Shown here one piece after another: positions 25,140-34,984 of a DNA stretch of 64,000 nt (positions within the stretch are counted from its first letter, which is position 1; each line of letters opens with the position of its first letter). The notes below the pieces were generated by a model. The model saw nothing but the letters and a program-made list of their open reading frames with translations, did not search any database and had not been told where the DNA came from. Where the stretch lies: assembly GCF_014192415.1 (NCBI RefSeq), contig NZ_JACHXY010000001.1, forward strand, positions 1,302,001-1,366,000, read 5' to 3'. Both the position numbers and the translations under genes were made by a program. This DNA comes from Microbacterium proteolyticum. Lineage in GTDB: Bacteria; Actinomycetota; Actinomycetes; Actinomycetales; Microbacteriaceae.

Positions 25140-25292
25140 ATGCGCGGCATCGAGGATGCCACGCGACCAACTTAGCGAGAATATCACGGCGACGACCGCC
25201 TCACGAAACGCGGCCCCGCACGCGGCGTCCATGACCTGCCCAGCCGCGCTGACTACGATGTGCCTACTGGTCTGCCTGCCCGAAGGAGTCTC

Positions 25293-26030
25293 GTGGGACT
25301 ACTCGACAGTTTCGAGAAAGGTCTCGAACGCGCCGTCAACGGTGCGTTCGCGAAGACCTTCCGCAGCGGCATTCAGCCGGTGGAGATCGCCGCCGCGCTG
25401 CGCAGCGAGCTCGACAAGAAGGCCGTGGTCGTCACGCGTGATCGCATCCTGGCCCCCAACACCTTCGCGGTGCGTCTCTCGCCCACCGATGACGAGAAGA
25501 TGAGCGCGCTCGGCTCGACCCTCGTCTCCGAGCTCGACACCCTGGTCAAGAAACACGCGCGGACTCAGGGCTATTCGTTCGCCGGCCCCGTCGCCATCTC
25601 GATCGAGCGCGACGCCTCCCTGTCCACAGGGACGCTGCGCGTCGACTCGCAGACGACCGAGGGCCGCATCGCCTGGCGCGGTGTCGTCGATATCGACGGC
25701 ACGCGGCATCCGCTCACGGGATCTCGCACGGTGATCGGCCGCGGCAGCGATGCCGACATCACCATCCCCGACGCCGGCACCAGCCGCAAGCACGTCGAGA
25801 TCCTCTGGGACGGCGAGCGCGCGATGGTCCGCGACCTCGGCTCGACCAACGGCACGACCCTCAACGGTCGCAAGGTGTCCGAGGCCGCCCTGCCGCCCGA
25901 TTCGACGATCTCGATCGGCCGCACCAATATCGTGTTCCGCGTGGTCGCGCAGGCGCAACCGCCGCGGCGCCCGCAGGCGCCCGACGCCACGAGCATCTTC
26001 GACGTCCGGGAACGGGGACCCCAGTCATGA
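25293..26030 (+). CDS. fhaA: FhaA: DUF3662 and FHA domain protein
   Basis: 245 aa. N-terminal DUF3662 domain (about residues 1-115, beginning VGLLDSFEKGLERAVNGAFAK) and a C-terminal FHA domain (about 145-235) with GR-S motif TVIGRGSDADITIPDAGTSRKH and the GSTNGTTLNG loop. FHA domains read phosphothreonine; in Mycobacterium FhaA binds phosphorylated MviN/MurJ-type partners and regulates peptidoglycan synthesis. It heads the conserved fhaA-fhaB-pstP-rodA-pbpA-pknA-pknB operon. GTG start with AAGGAG 5-10 nt upstream. Confidence 0.95.
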   Translation: MGLLDSFEKGLERAVNGAFAKTFRSGIQPVEIAAALRSELDKKAVVVTRDRILAPNTFAVRLSPTDDEKMSALGSTLVSELDTLVKKHARTQGYSFAGPVAISIERDASLSTGTLRVDSQTTEGRIAWRGVVDIDGTRHPLTGSRTVIGRGSDADITIPDAGTSRKHVEILWDGERAMVRDLGSTNGTTLNGRKVSEAALPPDSTISIGRTNIVFRVVAQAQPPRRPQAPDATSIFDVRERGPQS

Positions 26031-26566
26031 GTCAACTGACTCTTCTTCTCATGCAGGGCGGCTTCCTCATCCTGCTGTGGTTCTTCGTCTTCGGTGTCGT
26101 CTACTCGCTTCGCGCCGACCTCTTCGGCGTCAAGGTGCGAAAGCTCCCCGAGCCCGTGGCATCCCCGGCTCCGGCGGCCGCGGCCCCCGTGGCCTCACCC
26201 GATGCCGTGACCACCCAGGTCAAGCGCCCCTCCGCGCCGGCCCCCGCTCCGGCGGGCGGGCTCGCCACCACCTCGACCGTCTCGCGCATCGTCATCACCA
26301 GCGGCCCCAAGGCCGGGCTCGAACTGCCGCTGGGAACCGAGCCGCTCACGATCGGACGCTCGAGCGAATCGGGCCTCGTTATCCGCGACGACTACACCTC
26401 CAGCCACCACGCCCGCCTCGTGCTCTGGGGTGAGCAGTGGATGCTGCAAGACCTCGACTCCACGAACGGCACCTCCCACGACGGCGCTCGCGTTGCCGCC
26501 CCCGTGCAGGTGAAGGTGGGCGCTCCGATCAAGGTCGGCGCGACGACGTTCGAGTTGAGGACGTAA
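26027..26566 (+). CDS. fhaB: FhaB (FipA-like) FHA-domain membrane protein
   Basis: 179 aa. One N-terminal membrane helix (about residues 5-28, GGFLILLWFFVFGVVYSLR), an Ala/Pro-rich linker, then a canonical FHA domain (GR-S: LTIGRSSESG, SSHHARL, STNGTSHDG). It recognises PknA/PknB-phosphorylated proteins at the membrane; the mycobacterial orthologue (FipA) links FtsZ and FtsQ at division. The ATG overlaps the fhaA stop by 4 bp. Confidence 0.95.
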   Translation: MSQLTLLLMQGGFLILLWFFVFGVVYSLRADLFGVKVRKLPEPVASPAPAAAAPVASPDAVTTQVKRPSAPAPAPAGGLATTSTVSRIVITSGPKAGLELPLGTEPLTIGRSSESGLVIRDDYTSSHHARLVLWGEQWMLQDLDSTNGTSHDGARVAAPVQVKVGAPIKVGATTFELRT

Positions 26567-26575
26567 GCCACCTCC

Positions 26576-27814
26576 ATGGTCTTCCAGGGCTCGAGCGCCG
26601 CCATCTCCCACACCGGCAAGGTGCGCGCCAACAACCAGGACTCCGGTTACGCCGGGTCCAACCTCTTCGTGGTCGCCGACGGTATGGGCGGGCACGCGGG
26701 CGGCGACGTGGCCTCGAGCCTGGCCATCGGTCGCCTCACCGAGCTGGACCAGCCGTTCCGTTCGCCGACCGATGCCGAGCACGCCATCCGCGACGCCCTG
26801 GCCGAGACCGCGACCGAGCTGATCGACACCGTCGGACGCCGCCCCGAGCTCGCCGGCATGGGCACCACCGTGAGCGCGCTGGTCATGGTCGACGACTACG
26901 CCGTCATCGGCCACATCGGCGACTCGCGCATCTATCTCTATCGCGACGACACGCTCACCCAGATCACCGCCGACCACACCTTCGTGCAGCGCCTGGTCGA
27001 CTCGGGGCGCATCACCCCCGAAGAAGCGCGCTACCACCCGAGGCGCTCCGTGCTCATGCGCGTGCTGGGCGACATGGACCCCGACCCCGAGGTCGACAGT
27101 TTCATCATGCCGACGCAGGACGGCGACCGCTGGCTGCTGTGCTCCGACGGACTGTCGGGCGTCGTCGACGACGACCACACCGCCAAGACCCTCGCGCTGG
27201 GCATGCCGCCGGCGCGCACGGCCGACGCGCTGCTGAAGCAGGCGCTCGACGGCGGCGCTCCCGACAACGTCACCGTCGTGCTGGTCGACGTGGGGGGTCA
27301 GCACCCCGTCTTCATCGGCACCCCGACGGTCGTCGGCTCGGCGTCGAACCCGAGCGGTGTCGTCGTCCCGGCCGCGCGCACCGGACGCGGCGGCTGGTTG
27401 CACCACGCCCGCCAGGTCGCGAACGAGCCCACGCACTTCGAGCCGGCTGCCGAGTTCCTCGAGGAGCTGATCGAAGAAGACCGTCGTCGCGCGCGCCGGC
27501 GGCGGTTCGGCTGGCTCGCGGCGCTGCTCATCGTGCTGGCCGGCATCGGGTTCGGCCTGTTCGCCGGCTACAACTGGACCCAGACGCGCTATTACGTGGG
27601 CGCCGACGAGAATTCGGTCGTCATCTACCACGGCATCCAGCAGTCCATCGGCCCCCTCACGCTCTCGACGGTCTACGAAGACACCGACGTCGCGCTGGAC
27701 GAGCTGTCGGAGTTCGACCGGCAGACGGTGGAGACCACCATCTCGGCCGGTTCGCTCGCCGACGCCCAGAGCATCGTCGATCGCCTGCGCCCCGACCAGG
27801 AGGCAAGCGGATGA
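26576..27814 (+). CDS. pstP: PstP: PP2C-type Ser/Thr phosphatase
   Basis: 412 aa. Cytoplasmic PP2C domain (about residues 5-240) with metal-binding motifs FVVADGMGGHAGGD, IGHIGDSRIYL, LLCSDGLSG and GAPDNVTVVLVD; a juxtamembrane stretch, one membrane helix (about 305-325) and an extracytoplasmic tail of about 85 residues. PstP reverses phosphorylation by the PknA/PknB kinases encoded downstream. It overlaps the rodA start by 4 bp. Confidence 0.96.
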   Translation: MVFQGSSAAISHTGKVRANNQDSGYAGSNLFVVADGMGGHAGGDVASSLAIGRLTELDQPFRSPTDAEHAIRDALAETATELIDTVGRRPELAGMGTTVSALVMVDDYAVIGHIGDSRIYLYRDDTLTQITADHTFVQRLVDSGRITPEEARYHPRRSVLMRVLGDMDPDPEVDSFIMPTQDGDRWLLCSDGLSGVVDDDHTAKTLALGMPPARTADALLKQALDGGAPDNVTVVLVDVGGQHPVFIGTPTVVGSASNPSGVVVPAARTGRGGWLHHARQVANEPTHFEPAAEFLEELIEEDRRRARRRRFGWLAALLIVLAGIGFGLFAGYNWTQTRYYVGADENSVVIYHGIQQSIGPLTLSTVYEDTDVALDELSEFDRQTVETTISAGSLADAQSIVDRLRPDQEASG

Positions 27815-29214
27815 CAGATCAGAAGCTCACCCGTTCGACGGATGCCGTGTCCACCGACACCGCCGTCATGCGAGCCCTCAAGAAGATCCGCGTGCCCGCC
27901 ACGCAGCGCAACCGCGAACTCGGGCTGCTCGTCTTCGCCATCGTCGTCTACGGCGCGGCGGTCTCCCTCGTGCAGCTCGGGGCGACGGGTGCCATCGAGA
28001 CCGGGTTCCTCATCCTCGCGGGTATCCCCGCGGTCCTGGCGCTCGTCACGCACGTCGTGCTGCGCCTGCGCGCCCGCGACGCCGACCCGTTCGTGCTGCC
28101 CATCGCCACCGTCCTCACCGGTCTCGGCATTGCGATGATCTACCGCATCGATCTGGCCGATCAGGCCAGCGGATGGGATGCCACGGGCCACCGCCAGATC
28201 GCCTGGGCCGTCATCGCGATGGTCGCCGCCCTCGCCGTGCTGATCTTCGTGCGCAACTACCGGGTGCTCTTCCGCTACACCTACCTCTCCGGTCTCATCG
28301 GCATCCTGCTGCTGCTCCTTCCGTTCGTGCCGGGCCTCGGCACGGACCAGAACGCCGACGTGTGGGTATCACTCGGCTTCGTCTCGTTCCAGCCGGGCGA
28401 GCTGGCCAAGATCTGCCTGGCGATCTTCTTCGCCGGTTACCTCGTACGCACGCGGGAGAGCCTCACCTCCACGGGCACGCGCTTCCTGTTCATGACATGG
28501 CCCCGCGCGCGCGAGCTCGGCCCCGTGCTGATCATCTGGCTCGTCTCGCTCGGCATCATCGTGCTCCAGCGCGACCTCGGCACGGGCCTGCTCATCTTCG
28601 GCATGTTCGTGGCGATGCTGTACGTCGCCACAGGTAAGACGAGCTGGGTGGTCATCGGACTCGTGCTGGTCGCGAGCGGGGCTTTCCTGGCATCCCGTGT
28701 CCTTCCCTACGTCAACGGACGCTTCGCCAACTGGCTGAGCGCCTTCGACCCCGAGGTCATCGACCGCGACGGCGGCAGCTACCAGCTCGTGCAGGGCATC
28801 TTCGGTCTCTCGCACGGCGGCCTGTTCGGCACCGGCCTCGGTCAGGGACGTCCGTACATCACGCCGCTATCGCAGAGCGACTACATCGTGCCCAGCCTCG
28901 GCGAGGAGCTCGGGCTCGTGGGGCTGTTCGCGATCCTGGCGCTGTACATGGTGTTCACCAGTCGCGGCATCCGGATCGGACTAGCCGGGCAAGACGACTT
29001 CGGAAAGCTCCTCGCCACGGGCTTCTCGTTCACCATCGCGCTGCAGGTGTTCATCATGGTCGGCGGTGTCACCCGTGTGATCCCCCTGACCGGCCTGACC
29101 ACGCCGTTCCTCGCCGCCGGTGGATCCTCACTCATCGCGAACTGGATCATCGTGGCGTTCCTGTTGCGCATCTCCGATGCGGTCCGCAGCCGCCCCCGGG
29201 TGGTGATCGGCTGA
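27811..29214 (+). CDS. rodA: RodA/FtsW-family peptidoglycan glycosyltransferase (SEDS)
   Basis: 467 aa with about 12 membrane helices. SEDS signatures are present: FQPGELAKI, QRDLGTGLLIFGMF, SYQLVQ, GGLFGTGLGQG and DYIVPSLGEELGLVG. These proteins polymerise lipid II and pair with a class B PBP, here the next gene. In this operon position it is the elongation-type RodA. About 50 N-terminal residues are cytoplasmic and Thr-rich (possible kinase targets, inference). ATGA overlap with pstP. Confidence 0.95.
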   Translation: MTDQKLTRSTDAVSTDTAVMRALKKIRVPATQRNRELGLLVFAIVVYGAAVSLVQLGATGAIETGFLILAGIPAVLALVTHVVLRLRARDADPFVLPIATVLTGLGIAMIYRIDLADQASGWDATGHRQIAWAVIAMVAALAVLIFVRNYRVLFRYTYLSGLIGILLLLLPFVPGLGTDQNADVWVSLGFVSFQPGELAKICLAIFFAGYLVRTRESLTSTGTRFLFMTWPRARELGPVLIIWLVSLGIIVLQRDLGTGLLIFGMFVAMLYVATGKTSWVVIGLVLVASGAFLASRVLPYVNGRFANWLSAFDPEVIDRDGGSYQLVQGIFGLSHGGLFGTGLGQGRPYITPLSQSDYIVPSLGEELGLVGLFAILALYMVFTSRGIRIGLAGQDDFGKLLATGFSFTIALQVFIMVGGVTRVIPLTGLTTPFLAAGGSSLIANWIIVAFLLRISDAVRSRPRVVIG

Positions 29215-29263
29215 TGACACGCTCTCTCCCGCCCGTACACGCCCCGACGACGAAGGAGGCACC

Positions 29264-30718
29264 GTGACCAAAGAGCTCCGCCGCCTCAGCATCGTCATGC
29301 TCGCGATGTTCCTCGCTCTGTTCACCTCGACGAGCATCATCCAGGTGGTGCAGGCCGCCAACCTGACGAACACCGCGGGGAACACCCGCGCCCTCTACGA
29401 CTCGTACGAAGTCCAGCGCGGTTCGATCATCGCCAGCGGCACCGCCATAGCCTCTTCGGTTCCCTCCGACGACGTCTACAGCTGGCAGCGCCAATACACG
29501 GATGCCGCGATGTGGGCGCCCGTGACCGGCTACATGAACCCGGTGCTCGACTCGAAGACCCGCATCGAGGCCACCGAGAACGGCGTGCTCAGCGGCTCCG
29601 ACAACGCGGACTACTTCTCACGCATCGAGCGCGCCGCCACCGGCCAACTGCCGCGCGGCGCCAACGTCGAGGTCTCGGTCGACGCGAACGTGCAGAAGGC
29701 GGCGTGGGACGCACTCGGTGACCAGCAGGGCGCGGTCGTGGCGATCGAACCCGCGACGGGCCGCATCCTCGCGATGGTCTCCAAGCCCAGCTTCGACACG
29801 AACACCCTCGCGTCGCACGACACGGATGCCGTGAATGCGGCGTACGACCAGCTCGTCGCCGATGCCTCCAAGCCGCTCGACAACCGGGCCATCGAGGGAG
29901 ATCTCAACCCTCCCGGCTCGACGTTCAAGCTCGTCGTGGCCTCGGCTGCACTGGCATCCGGTCGGTACACCCCCGACTCCACCTTCCCGAACCTCGCGGC
30001 GTACACGCTCCCCCAGTCGACCAACGTCGTGAGCAACGCCGGAGGCGGCACGTGCGGCGAGGGCGACACGGTCACCATCGCGACGGCGCTGCGGCTGAGC
30101 TGCAACATCCCCTTCGCCGAACTGGCGATCGACCTGGGCGATGACGCCATTCGCGCCGAGGCCGAGAAGTACGGCTTCAACACGCAGTTCACGATGCCGC
30201 TGCAGTCCACGGCATCCACCTATCCCGACTCGCCGAACGCCCCCCAGACCGCCCTCAGCGGATTCGGTCAGGGCGACGTGCGCGCGACACCGCTGCAGAT
30301 GGCGATGGTTTCGGCGGGCATCGCGAACGGCGGCGTGGTGATGAACCCGCGCATGATCGATCGTGTGATCCGACCGGATCTGTCGGTCGCGAGCGAAGGA
30401 AGCAGCAGCGAGTTCGGGCGGGCGCTCGATACCGACATCGCGGCGCAGATGGTGTCGATGATGACGGCGAACGTCCAGGACGGCGCGGCTTCGAATGCAA
30501 GAATAGACGGGGTCCAGGTGGCGGGTAAGACCGGCACCGCGGAGAACGATTCCCGTCCCTACACTCTCTGGTTCACCGGCTTCGCGCCGGCGGAAGACCC
30601 CCGGGTCGCCGTCGCCGTGGTCGTCGAGAACGGCGGAGGCCAGGGGCAGAGCGGGAGCGGCAACGAGATCGCCGCCCCGATAGCGAAGAAGGTCATGGAG
30701 GCGGTGCTGGGTACATGA
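29264..30718 (+). CDS. pbpA: PbpA: class B penicillin-binding protein (transpeptidase)
   Basis: 484 aa. N-terminal membrane anchor (about residues 8-30), a short dimerisation region and a transpeptidase domain with the three active-site motifs S219-T-F-K222 (in NPPGSTFKL), S279-C-N281 and K422-T-G424. It cross-links peptidoglycan made by the adjacent RodA. GTG start with GAAGGAGG upstream. It overlaps the pknA start by 4 bp, so kinase and transpeptidase are made together. Confidence 0.96.
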   Translation: MTKELRRLSIVMLAMFLALFTSTSIIQVVQAANLTNTAGNTRALYDSYEVQRGSIIASGTAIASSVPSDDVYSWQRQYTDAAMWAPVTGYMNPVLDSKTRIEATENGVLSGSDNADYFSRIERAATGQLPRGANVEVSVDANVQKAAWDALGDQQGAVVAIEPATGRILAMVSKPSFDTNTLASHDTDAVNAAYDQLVADASKPLDNRAIEGDLNPPGSTFKLVVASAALASGRYTPDSTFPNLAAYTLPQSTNVVSNAGGGTCGEGDTVTIATALRLSCNIPFAELAIDLGDDAIRAEAEKYGFNTQFTMPLQSTASTYPDSPNAPQTALSGFGQGDVRATPLQMAMVSAGIANGGVVMNPRMIDRVIRPDLSVASEGSSSEFGRALDTDIAAQMVSMMTANVQDGAASNARIDGVQVAGKTGTAENDSRPYTLWFTGFAPAEDPRVAVAVVVENGGGQGQSGSGNEIAAPIAKKVMEAVLGT

Positions 30719-32472
30719 GACCGACACAGGGTGTGACCTTCGGCGGGCGGTACGAGCTCGAGTCGCGGATCGCGATCGGCGGCATGGGCGAGGTCTGGGA
30801 AGCGACCGACCACGTCATCGGACGTACGGTTGCGATCAAGATCCTCAAAGACGAGTACATGGGTGACCCCGGGTTCCTCGAGCGCTTCCGCGCCGAGGCC
30901 CGACACGCGGCCCTCGTCAACCACGAGGGCATCGCGAGCGTGTTCGACTACGGCGAGGAAGACGGCAGCGCCTTCCTGGTCATGGAGCTCGTTCCCGGTG
31001 AGGCGCTCTCCACGATCATCGAGCGCGACGGGTCCCTGTCGACCGACAAGACCCTCGACATCGTCGCCCAGACGGCCGCGGCCCTCCAGGCCGCCCACGC
31101 CGCCGGTCTCGTGCACCGCGACATCAAGCCGGGAAACCTGCTGATCACGCCCGACGGCCGGGTCAAGATCACCGACTTCGGCATCGCCCGCATCGCCGAC
31201 CAGGTACCGCTGACGGCCACCGGCCAGGTCATGGGCACCGTGCAGTACCTTTCGCCCGAGCAGGCCTCGGGTCACCCCGCGTCGCCCGCCACCGACACGT
31301 ATTCGCTCGGCATCGTCGCGTACGAGAGCCTCGCCGGCAAGCGCCCCTTCACGGGCGAGTCCCAAGTGGCCATCGCGATGGCGCAGATCAACGAGCAACC
31401 CGCCCCGCTGCCCCCCACCGTGCCGGTGCCGGTGCAGAACCTCGTCATGGCCATGATCGCCAAGAAGCCGGATGACCGTCCCGCGTCCTCGGCCGCCGTG
31501 TCGCGCGCGGCGACGGCGCTTCGGCGCGGCGACCTGACCGCGGCAGCCGCGGCCGTGCCGGCCGTCGCCGCGGGTGCCGCTGTCGCCGACGACGCCACGC
31601 AGCTGTTGACCTCCGGTCAGACGGCCGCGGCGACGCGACTCATGCCGACACCGGCGGCGGCCACCTCGATGCTGACCGAGGAGCACACCGAAGAAGACCC
31701 CGCCCGGCAGAAGAAGCGCTCACGGTGGACGTGGCCGCTCATCGCCCTGATCGCGCTGCTGGCGCTCGTCCTCGGTGTCACGCTCTTCAACGTCGTCTCC
31801 AACCAGAGCGAGCCCGAGCCCGCTCCCACGAACGCCACTCCCTCGGCGGTGCCCACGCCGTCGCAGACCTCGGCGACGCCGACGCCCACGCCCACCTCAC
31901 AGCGCGTCGAGGTGTCGTCTCTCGGGCTCGAGGGCAAGACGTGCGATGAGGCCCGCGCCATCCTGGAGGAGAACGACCTCGTCGCGGACTGCCAGGTGGG
32001 CAACGCGGCGACCCAGGCGAGCGATGTCGGACTCATCTACAACGTGAACCCCACCGGTGGAGTCGAGGCGGGCACCACGATCACGGTGCGCTTCTACGGG
32101 GAGCAGACGCCTCTCGAGACGCCCGGCACGCCGACCCTTCCGAGCGCGTCGGTCTCGGCGGGCAGCGACATCCAGGTGGCCTGGCAGCAGTACACCTGCC
32201 CGTCGGGTACCGGTTCGGTGACCTCGTACAACTTCACGGCGACCAACGGCACATTCGACGCCAACGGTCAGTCGACGTCGTCCTTCCCGCCTGACGCACG
32301 GAACGCGGCTCTGAAGGTCAGCAACTCCGCGGGCCAGACGCTGCGGGTCACCTATACCGTCAGCTGCTCGGGCAGTCCCGACCGCCAGGCGGGGCCCTCG
32401 GGCGAGGCATCGGCGTCGATCACGGGCGGCAACACCACGCCCACGCCGTCCCCGACCGCGACGACCAACTGA
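30715..32472 (+). CDS. pknA: PknA-like Ser/Thr kinase with PASTA and Ig/Fn3-like ectodomain
   Basis: 585 aa. Kinase domain (residues 13-275) with K42, HRDIKPGN (D136), DFG (154-156) and activation-loop Thr residues; an Ala/Thr-rich linker; a membrane helix (339-362); a Pro/Thr linker; one PASTA domain (about 398-462); and a C-terminal region (about 470-570) that looks like an Ig/fibronectin-type III beta sandwich with a Cys pair, ending in a Thr/Pro tail. PknA of Mycobacterium lacks an extracellular sensor domain, so this ectodomain is noteworthy. Part of the cell-wall kinase operon. Confidence 0.93.
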   Translation: MRPTQGVTFGGRYELESRIAIGGMGEVWEATDHVIGRTVAIKILKDEYMGDPGFLERFRAEARHAALVNHEGIASVFDYGEEDGSAFLVMELVPGEALSTIIERDGSLSTDKTLDIVAQTAAALQAAHAAGLVHRDIKPGNLLITPDGRVKITDFGIARIADQVPLTATGQVMGTVQYLSPEQASGHPASPATDTYSLGIVAYESLAGKRPFTGESQVAIAMAQINEQPAPLPPTVPVPVQNLVMAMIAKKPDDRPASSAAVSRAATALRRGDLTAAAAAVPAVAAGAAVADDATQLLTSGQTAAATRLMPTPAAATSMLTEEHTEEDPARQKKRSRWTWPLIALIALLALVLGVTLFNVVSNQSEPEPAPTNATPSAVPTPSQTSATPTPTPTSQRVEVSSLGLEGKTCDEARAILEENDLVADCQVGNAATQASDVGLIYNVNPTGGVEAGTTITVRFYGEQTPLETPGTPTLPSASVSAGSDIQVAWQQYTCPSGTGSVTSYNFTATNGTFDANGQSTSSFPPDARNAALKVSNSAGQTLRVTYTVSCSGSPDRQAGPSGEASASITGGNTTPTPSPTATTN

Positions 32473-32503
32473 CCCACCCGCATTCACGCCAGGAGCTCCA
32501 TTC

Positions 32504-34204
32504 GTGACCACTGAGACGCGCGTCCTCTCCGGGCGCTATCGTGTCGACGACCTCATCGGTCGCGGTGGGATGGCGAGCGTCTACCGCGGGTACGACCAGA
32601 CGCTCGGCCGCACGGTCGCGATCAAGATCCTGAAGTCCGACCTGGCCGGCGACGCTGCTTTCCGCACGCGCTTCCGGCTCGAGGCGCAGGCGGCGTCGCG
32701 CATGGCCCACCCGACCATCGTGCGCGTGTTCGATGCGGGCGAAGACGCCGAGACGGGTGTGGACGGCGTCGAGCGCCCCGTCCCGTACATCGTGATGGAG
32801 CTCGTACACGGGCGCCTACTGAAAGACGTCATCGGGCAGGGGAAGGTTCCGACCGACGACGCGTTGCGCTACGTCGACGGCATCCTGGAAGCGTTGGAGT
32901 ACTCCCATCGTGCCGGTGTCGTGCACCGCGACATCAAGCCCGGCAACGTCATGATCACCGAGTCCGGCCGCGTGAAGGTCATGGACTTCGGCATCGCCCG
33001 CGCGGTCTCCGACTCGTCGTCGACCGTCGCCGAGACCACGGCGATCGTCGGCACAGCCGCGTACTTCTCGCCCGAGCAGGCCAAGGGCGAATCGGTCGAC
33101 GCCCGTGCCGACCTGTACTCCACGGGCGTCGTGCTCTACGAATTGCTCACCGGACGCACGCCGTTCCGGGGTGACACGCCGGTCGCCGTCGCGTACCAGC
33201 ACGTCAGCGAGGCCCCCCTCCCTCCCAGCGAGATCGACGAGTCCATTCCGCGGGCTCTGGATGCCATCGTGCTCCGCGCCCTCGCGAAGGACCCGTTCCA
33301 GCGTCCGCAGGATGCGGCGAGCTTCCGCGAAGCACTCGATGAGACCGCCGACGGCAGGGTGCCCACCAAGCGCCAGATGTCGGCGCTCTCGAACGAGTTG
33401 TACGGGCCGAACCCCCGGCAGGCGGCCGAAACCGCGCGCTCCCTGCGTCAGCTCAGCACGGATACGACGATGCGGCGCACGCAGGCGGGTCCTCCTGTGG
33501 CGTGGATCTGGGCGGGCGTCAGCGTGCTCGCGGTGCTCCTGGTCGCGGTGCTCATCTGGGTGATGCAGATCCAGCCGAACGACGAGGTGCCGACGACCTC
33601 GCTCACGGTGCCGAACGTCGTCGACATGTCGTACGAACGCGCCGCCGAGACCCTGACGGGACAGCAGCTGACCACGGCCCGCGTGAACGAATCCGACGAA
33701 GACATCGCTGCGGGCAACGTGGTGAGCACCGTGCCTGAAGCGGGCACGAACGTGGCCGCGGGACAGAAGATCACCCTCTACGTTTCCACGGGTCCCGACA
33801 CCGCCACCGTTCCCACCCTCGAGGGCATTAACGAGAACGAGGCGCGCTCCTCCCTCGAGGCGGCGGGACTGTCGGTCGGATCCATCCGTCGTCAGAACGA
33901 TCCCGCCCTCGCCGAGGGAACGGTGATCTCCTCCAACCTGGAGTCCGGTTCCGCGGTGGCGAAGGGCACGACGGTCAACCTCGTGATCGCGAGTGGTCAG
34001 GTCGTGATCGTCGACTACACCGGCTACACCCTCGAGGCCGCGCAGCGCGAGCTGGAGTCCGAAGAGAAGCAGCTGACGGTCGCGCGACAGGACGACCCAG
34101 GATGCCGGGCCGCGACCCCGCCGACGGTCGCCACGCAGTCGCTGGCACCGGGCGAGGTGCCCGTCCACAGCGAGATCACGCTGACGGTGTGCTCGGGCTC
34201 CTGA
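32504..34204 (+). CDS. pknB: PknB: PASTA-domain Ser/Thr kinase
   Basis: 566 aa. Kinase domain (11-280) with GRGGMASVY, K41, HRDIKPGN (D143), DFG (161-163) and the activation-loop threonines T178/T179 that PknB kinases autophosphorylate. Membrane helix 332-356, then three PASTA repeats (about 367-437, 438-505, 506-566) that bind muropeptides or lipid II. It coordinates peptidoglycan synthesis through FhaA/B, MurJ and PBPs. GTG start with CAGGAG upstream. The 3' end overlaps the convergent glutamine amidotransferase gene by 29 bp. Confidence 0.96.
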   Translation: MTTETRVLSGRYRVDDLIGRGGMASVYRGYDQTLGRTVAIKILKSDLAGDAAFRTRFRLEAQAASRMAHPTIVRVFDAGEDAETGVDGVERPVPYIVMELVHGRLLKDVIGQGKVPTDDALRYVDGILEALEYSHRAGVVHRDIKPGNVMITESGRVKVMDFGIARAVSDSSSTVAETTAIVGTAAYFSPEQAKGESVDARADLYSTGVVLYELLTGRTPFRGDTPVAVAYQHVSEAPLPPSEIDESIPRALDAIVLRALAKDPFQRPQDAASFREALDETADGRVPTKRQMSALSNELYGPNPRQAAETARSLRQLSTDTTMRRTQAGPPVAWIWAGVSVLAVLLVAVLIWVMQIQPNDEVPTTSLTVPNVVDMSYERAAETLTGQQLTTARVNESDEDIAAGNVVSTVPEAGTNVAAGQKITLYVSTGPDTATVPTLEGINENEARSSLEAAGLSVGSIRRQNDPALAEGTVISSNLESGSAVAKGTTVNLVIASGQVVIVDYTGYTLEAAQRELESEEKQLTVARQDDPGCRAATPPTVATQSLAPGEVPVHSEITLTVCSGS

Positions 34205-34832
34205 CCCCGCGGGGGTGAAGCCCCCGGCCGCGCGCCGCTGCACCGCGCAGACCGGCGTCCTCGAGCCAACGTCCGAGTAAGAGGTGGCCCCCCTCGGTGA
34301 GCACGCTCTCCGGGTGGAACTGCACTCCCTCGATCGGCGCCCGGCGGTGCCGGAGGCCCATGACCACGCCCCCCTCGGTGCGCGCGGTCACTTCGAGCTC
34401 AGCGGGAAGAGTACCCGGGTCGACGGCGAGCGAGTGATACCGGGTCGCCGCGAACCCGTCGGGGAGGTCACGGAAGACCCCCGCGCCCTCGTGGCGGATG
34501 ACGCTGGTGATCCCGTGCAGCAACTCGGGTGCGTGTCCCACGCGAGCCCCGAAGGCCGTGGCGATCGCCTGGTGACCGAGGCAGACGCCGAGGACCGGGA
34601 CGCCCTCCGCGTAGGCCGCTCGCACCACGTCGACCGAGGTGCCGGCGTCATCCGGGTGGCCGGGACCGGGTGAGATGAGGATCGCATCGGCGTCGCGCAC
34701 GATCCGACCGGGAAGTGCCGGGTCGTCGGCCGCCGTCAGAACGGTCACGGCGCCCAGGTCGCGCACGTAGCCGGCGAGGGTGTGGACGAAGCTGTCGCGG
34801 TTGTCGACGACGGCGACGCGCAACGCGGTCAC
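34176..34832 (-). CDS. pabA: Glutamine amidotransferase (PabA/TrpG type)
   Basis: 218-aa class I amidotransferase: nucleophile C84 in GVCLGHQA, and H173/E175 in QFHPES. It supplies ammonia to a chorismate-using partner for p-aminobenzoate or anthranilate; no partner gene is in the window, so the two cannot be told apart, though this conserved neighbourhood next to pknB is known from actinobacteria as pabA/trpG-like. GTG start overlaps the small membrane gene's stop (GTGA). Its last 29 bp overlap the convergent pknB. Confidence 0.9.
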   Translation of the reverse strand: MTALRVAVVDNRDSFVHTLAGYVRDLGAVTVLTAADDPALPGRIVRDADAILISPGPGHPDDAGTSVDVVRAAYAEGVPVLGVCLGHQAIATAFGARVGHAPELLHGITSVIRHEGAGVFRDLPDGFAATRYHSLAVDPGTLPAELEVTARTEGGVVMGLRHRRAPIEGVQFHPESVLTEGGHLLLGRWLEDAGLRGAAARGRGLHPRGVRSPSTPSA

Positions 34833-34984
34833 TCGACCGCGACCTCCTGGGGATACACGATGTCGCTCACCCAGGGGAAGACGTAGAAGAACAGTCCGTA
34901 CAGCACCGCGGCGAGCAGCACGAGGACGATCAGCAGGCGGATCCACCAAGGACCCGGCAGGACTCGCCAGAGGGCTCCGTACAT
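34829..34984 (-). CDS. Small 51-aa membrane protein
   Basis: A short gene I translated by hand: MYGALWRVLPGPWWIRLLIV followed by a hydrophobic helix and FPWVSDIVYPQEVAVE. One membrane helix (about residues 15-38), aromatic-rich ends. It fits exactly between its neighbours: its ATG overlaps the sortase stop (TGATG) and its TGA overlaps the amidotransferase GTG (GTGA). Such tight coupling and the strong GC3 bias support a real gene. Function unknown; probably expressed together with the sortase. Confidence 0.8.
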   Translation of the reverse strand: MYGALWRVLPGPWWIRLLIVLVLLAAVLYGLFFYVFPWVSDIVYPQEVAVE

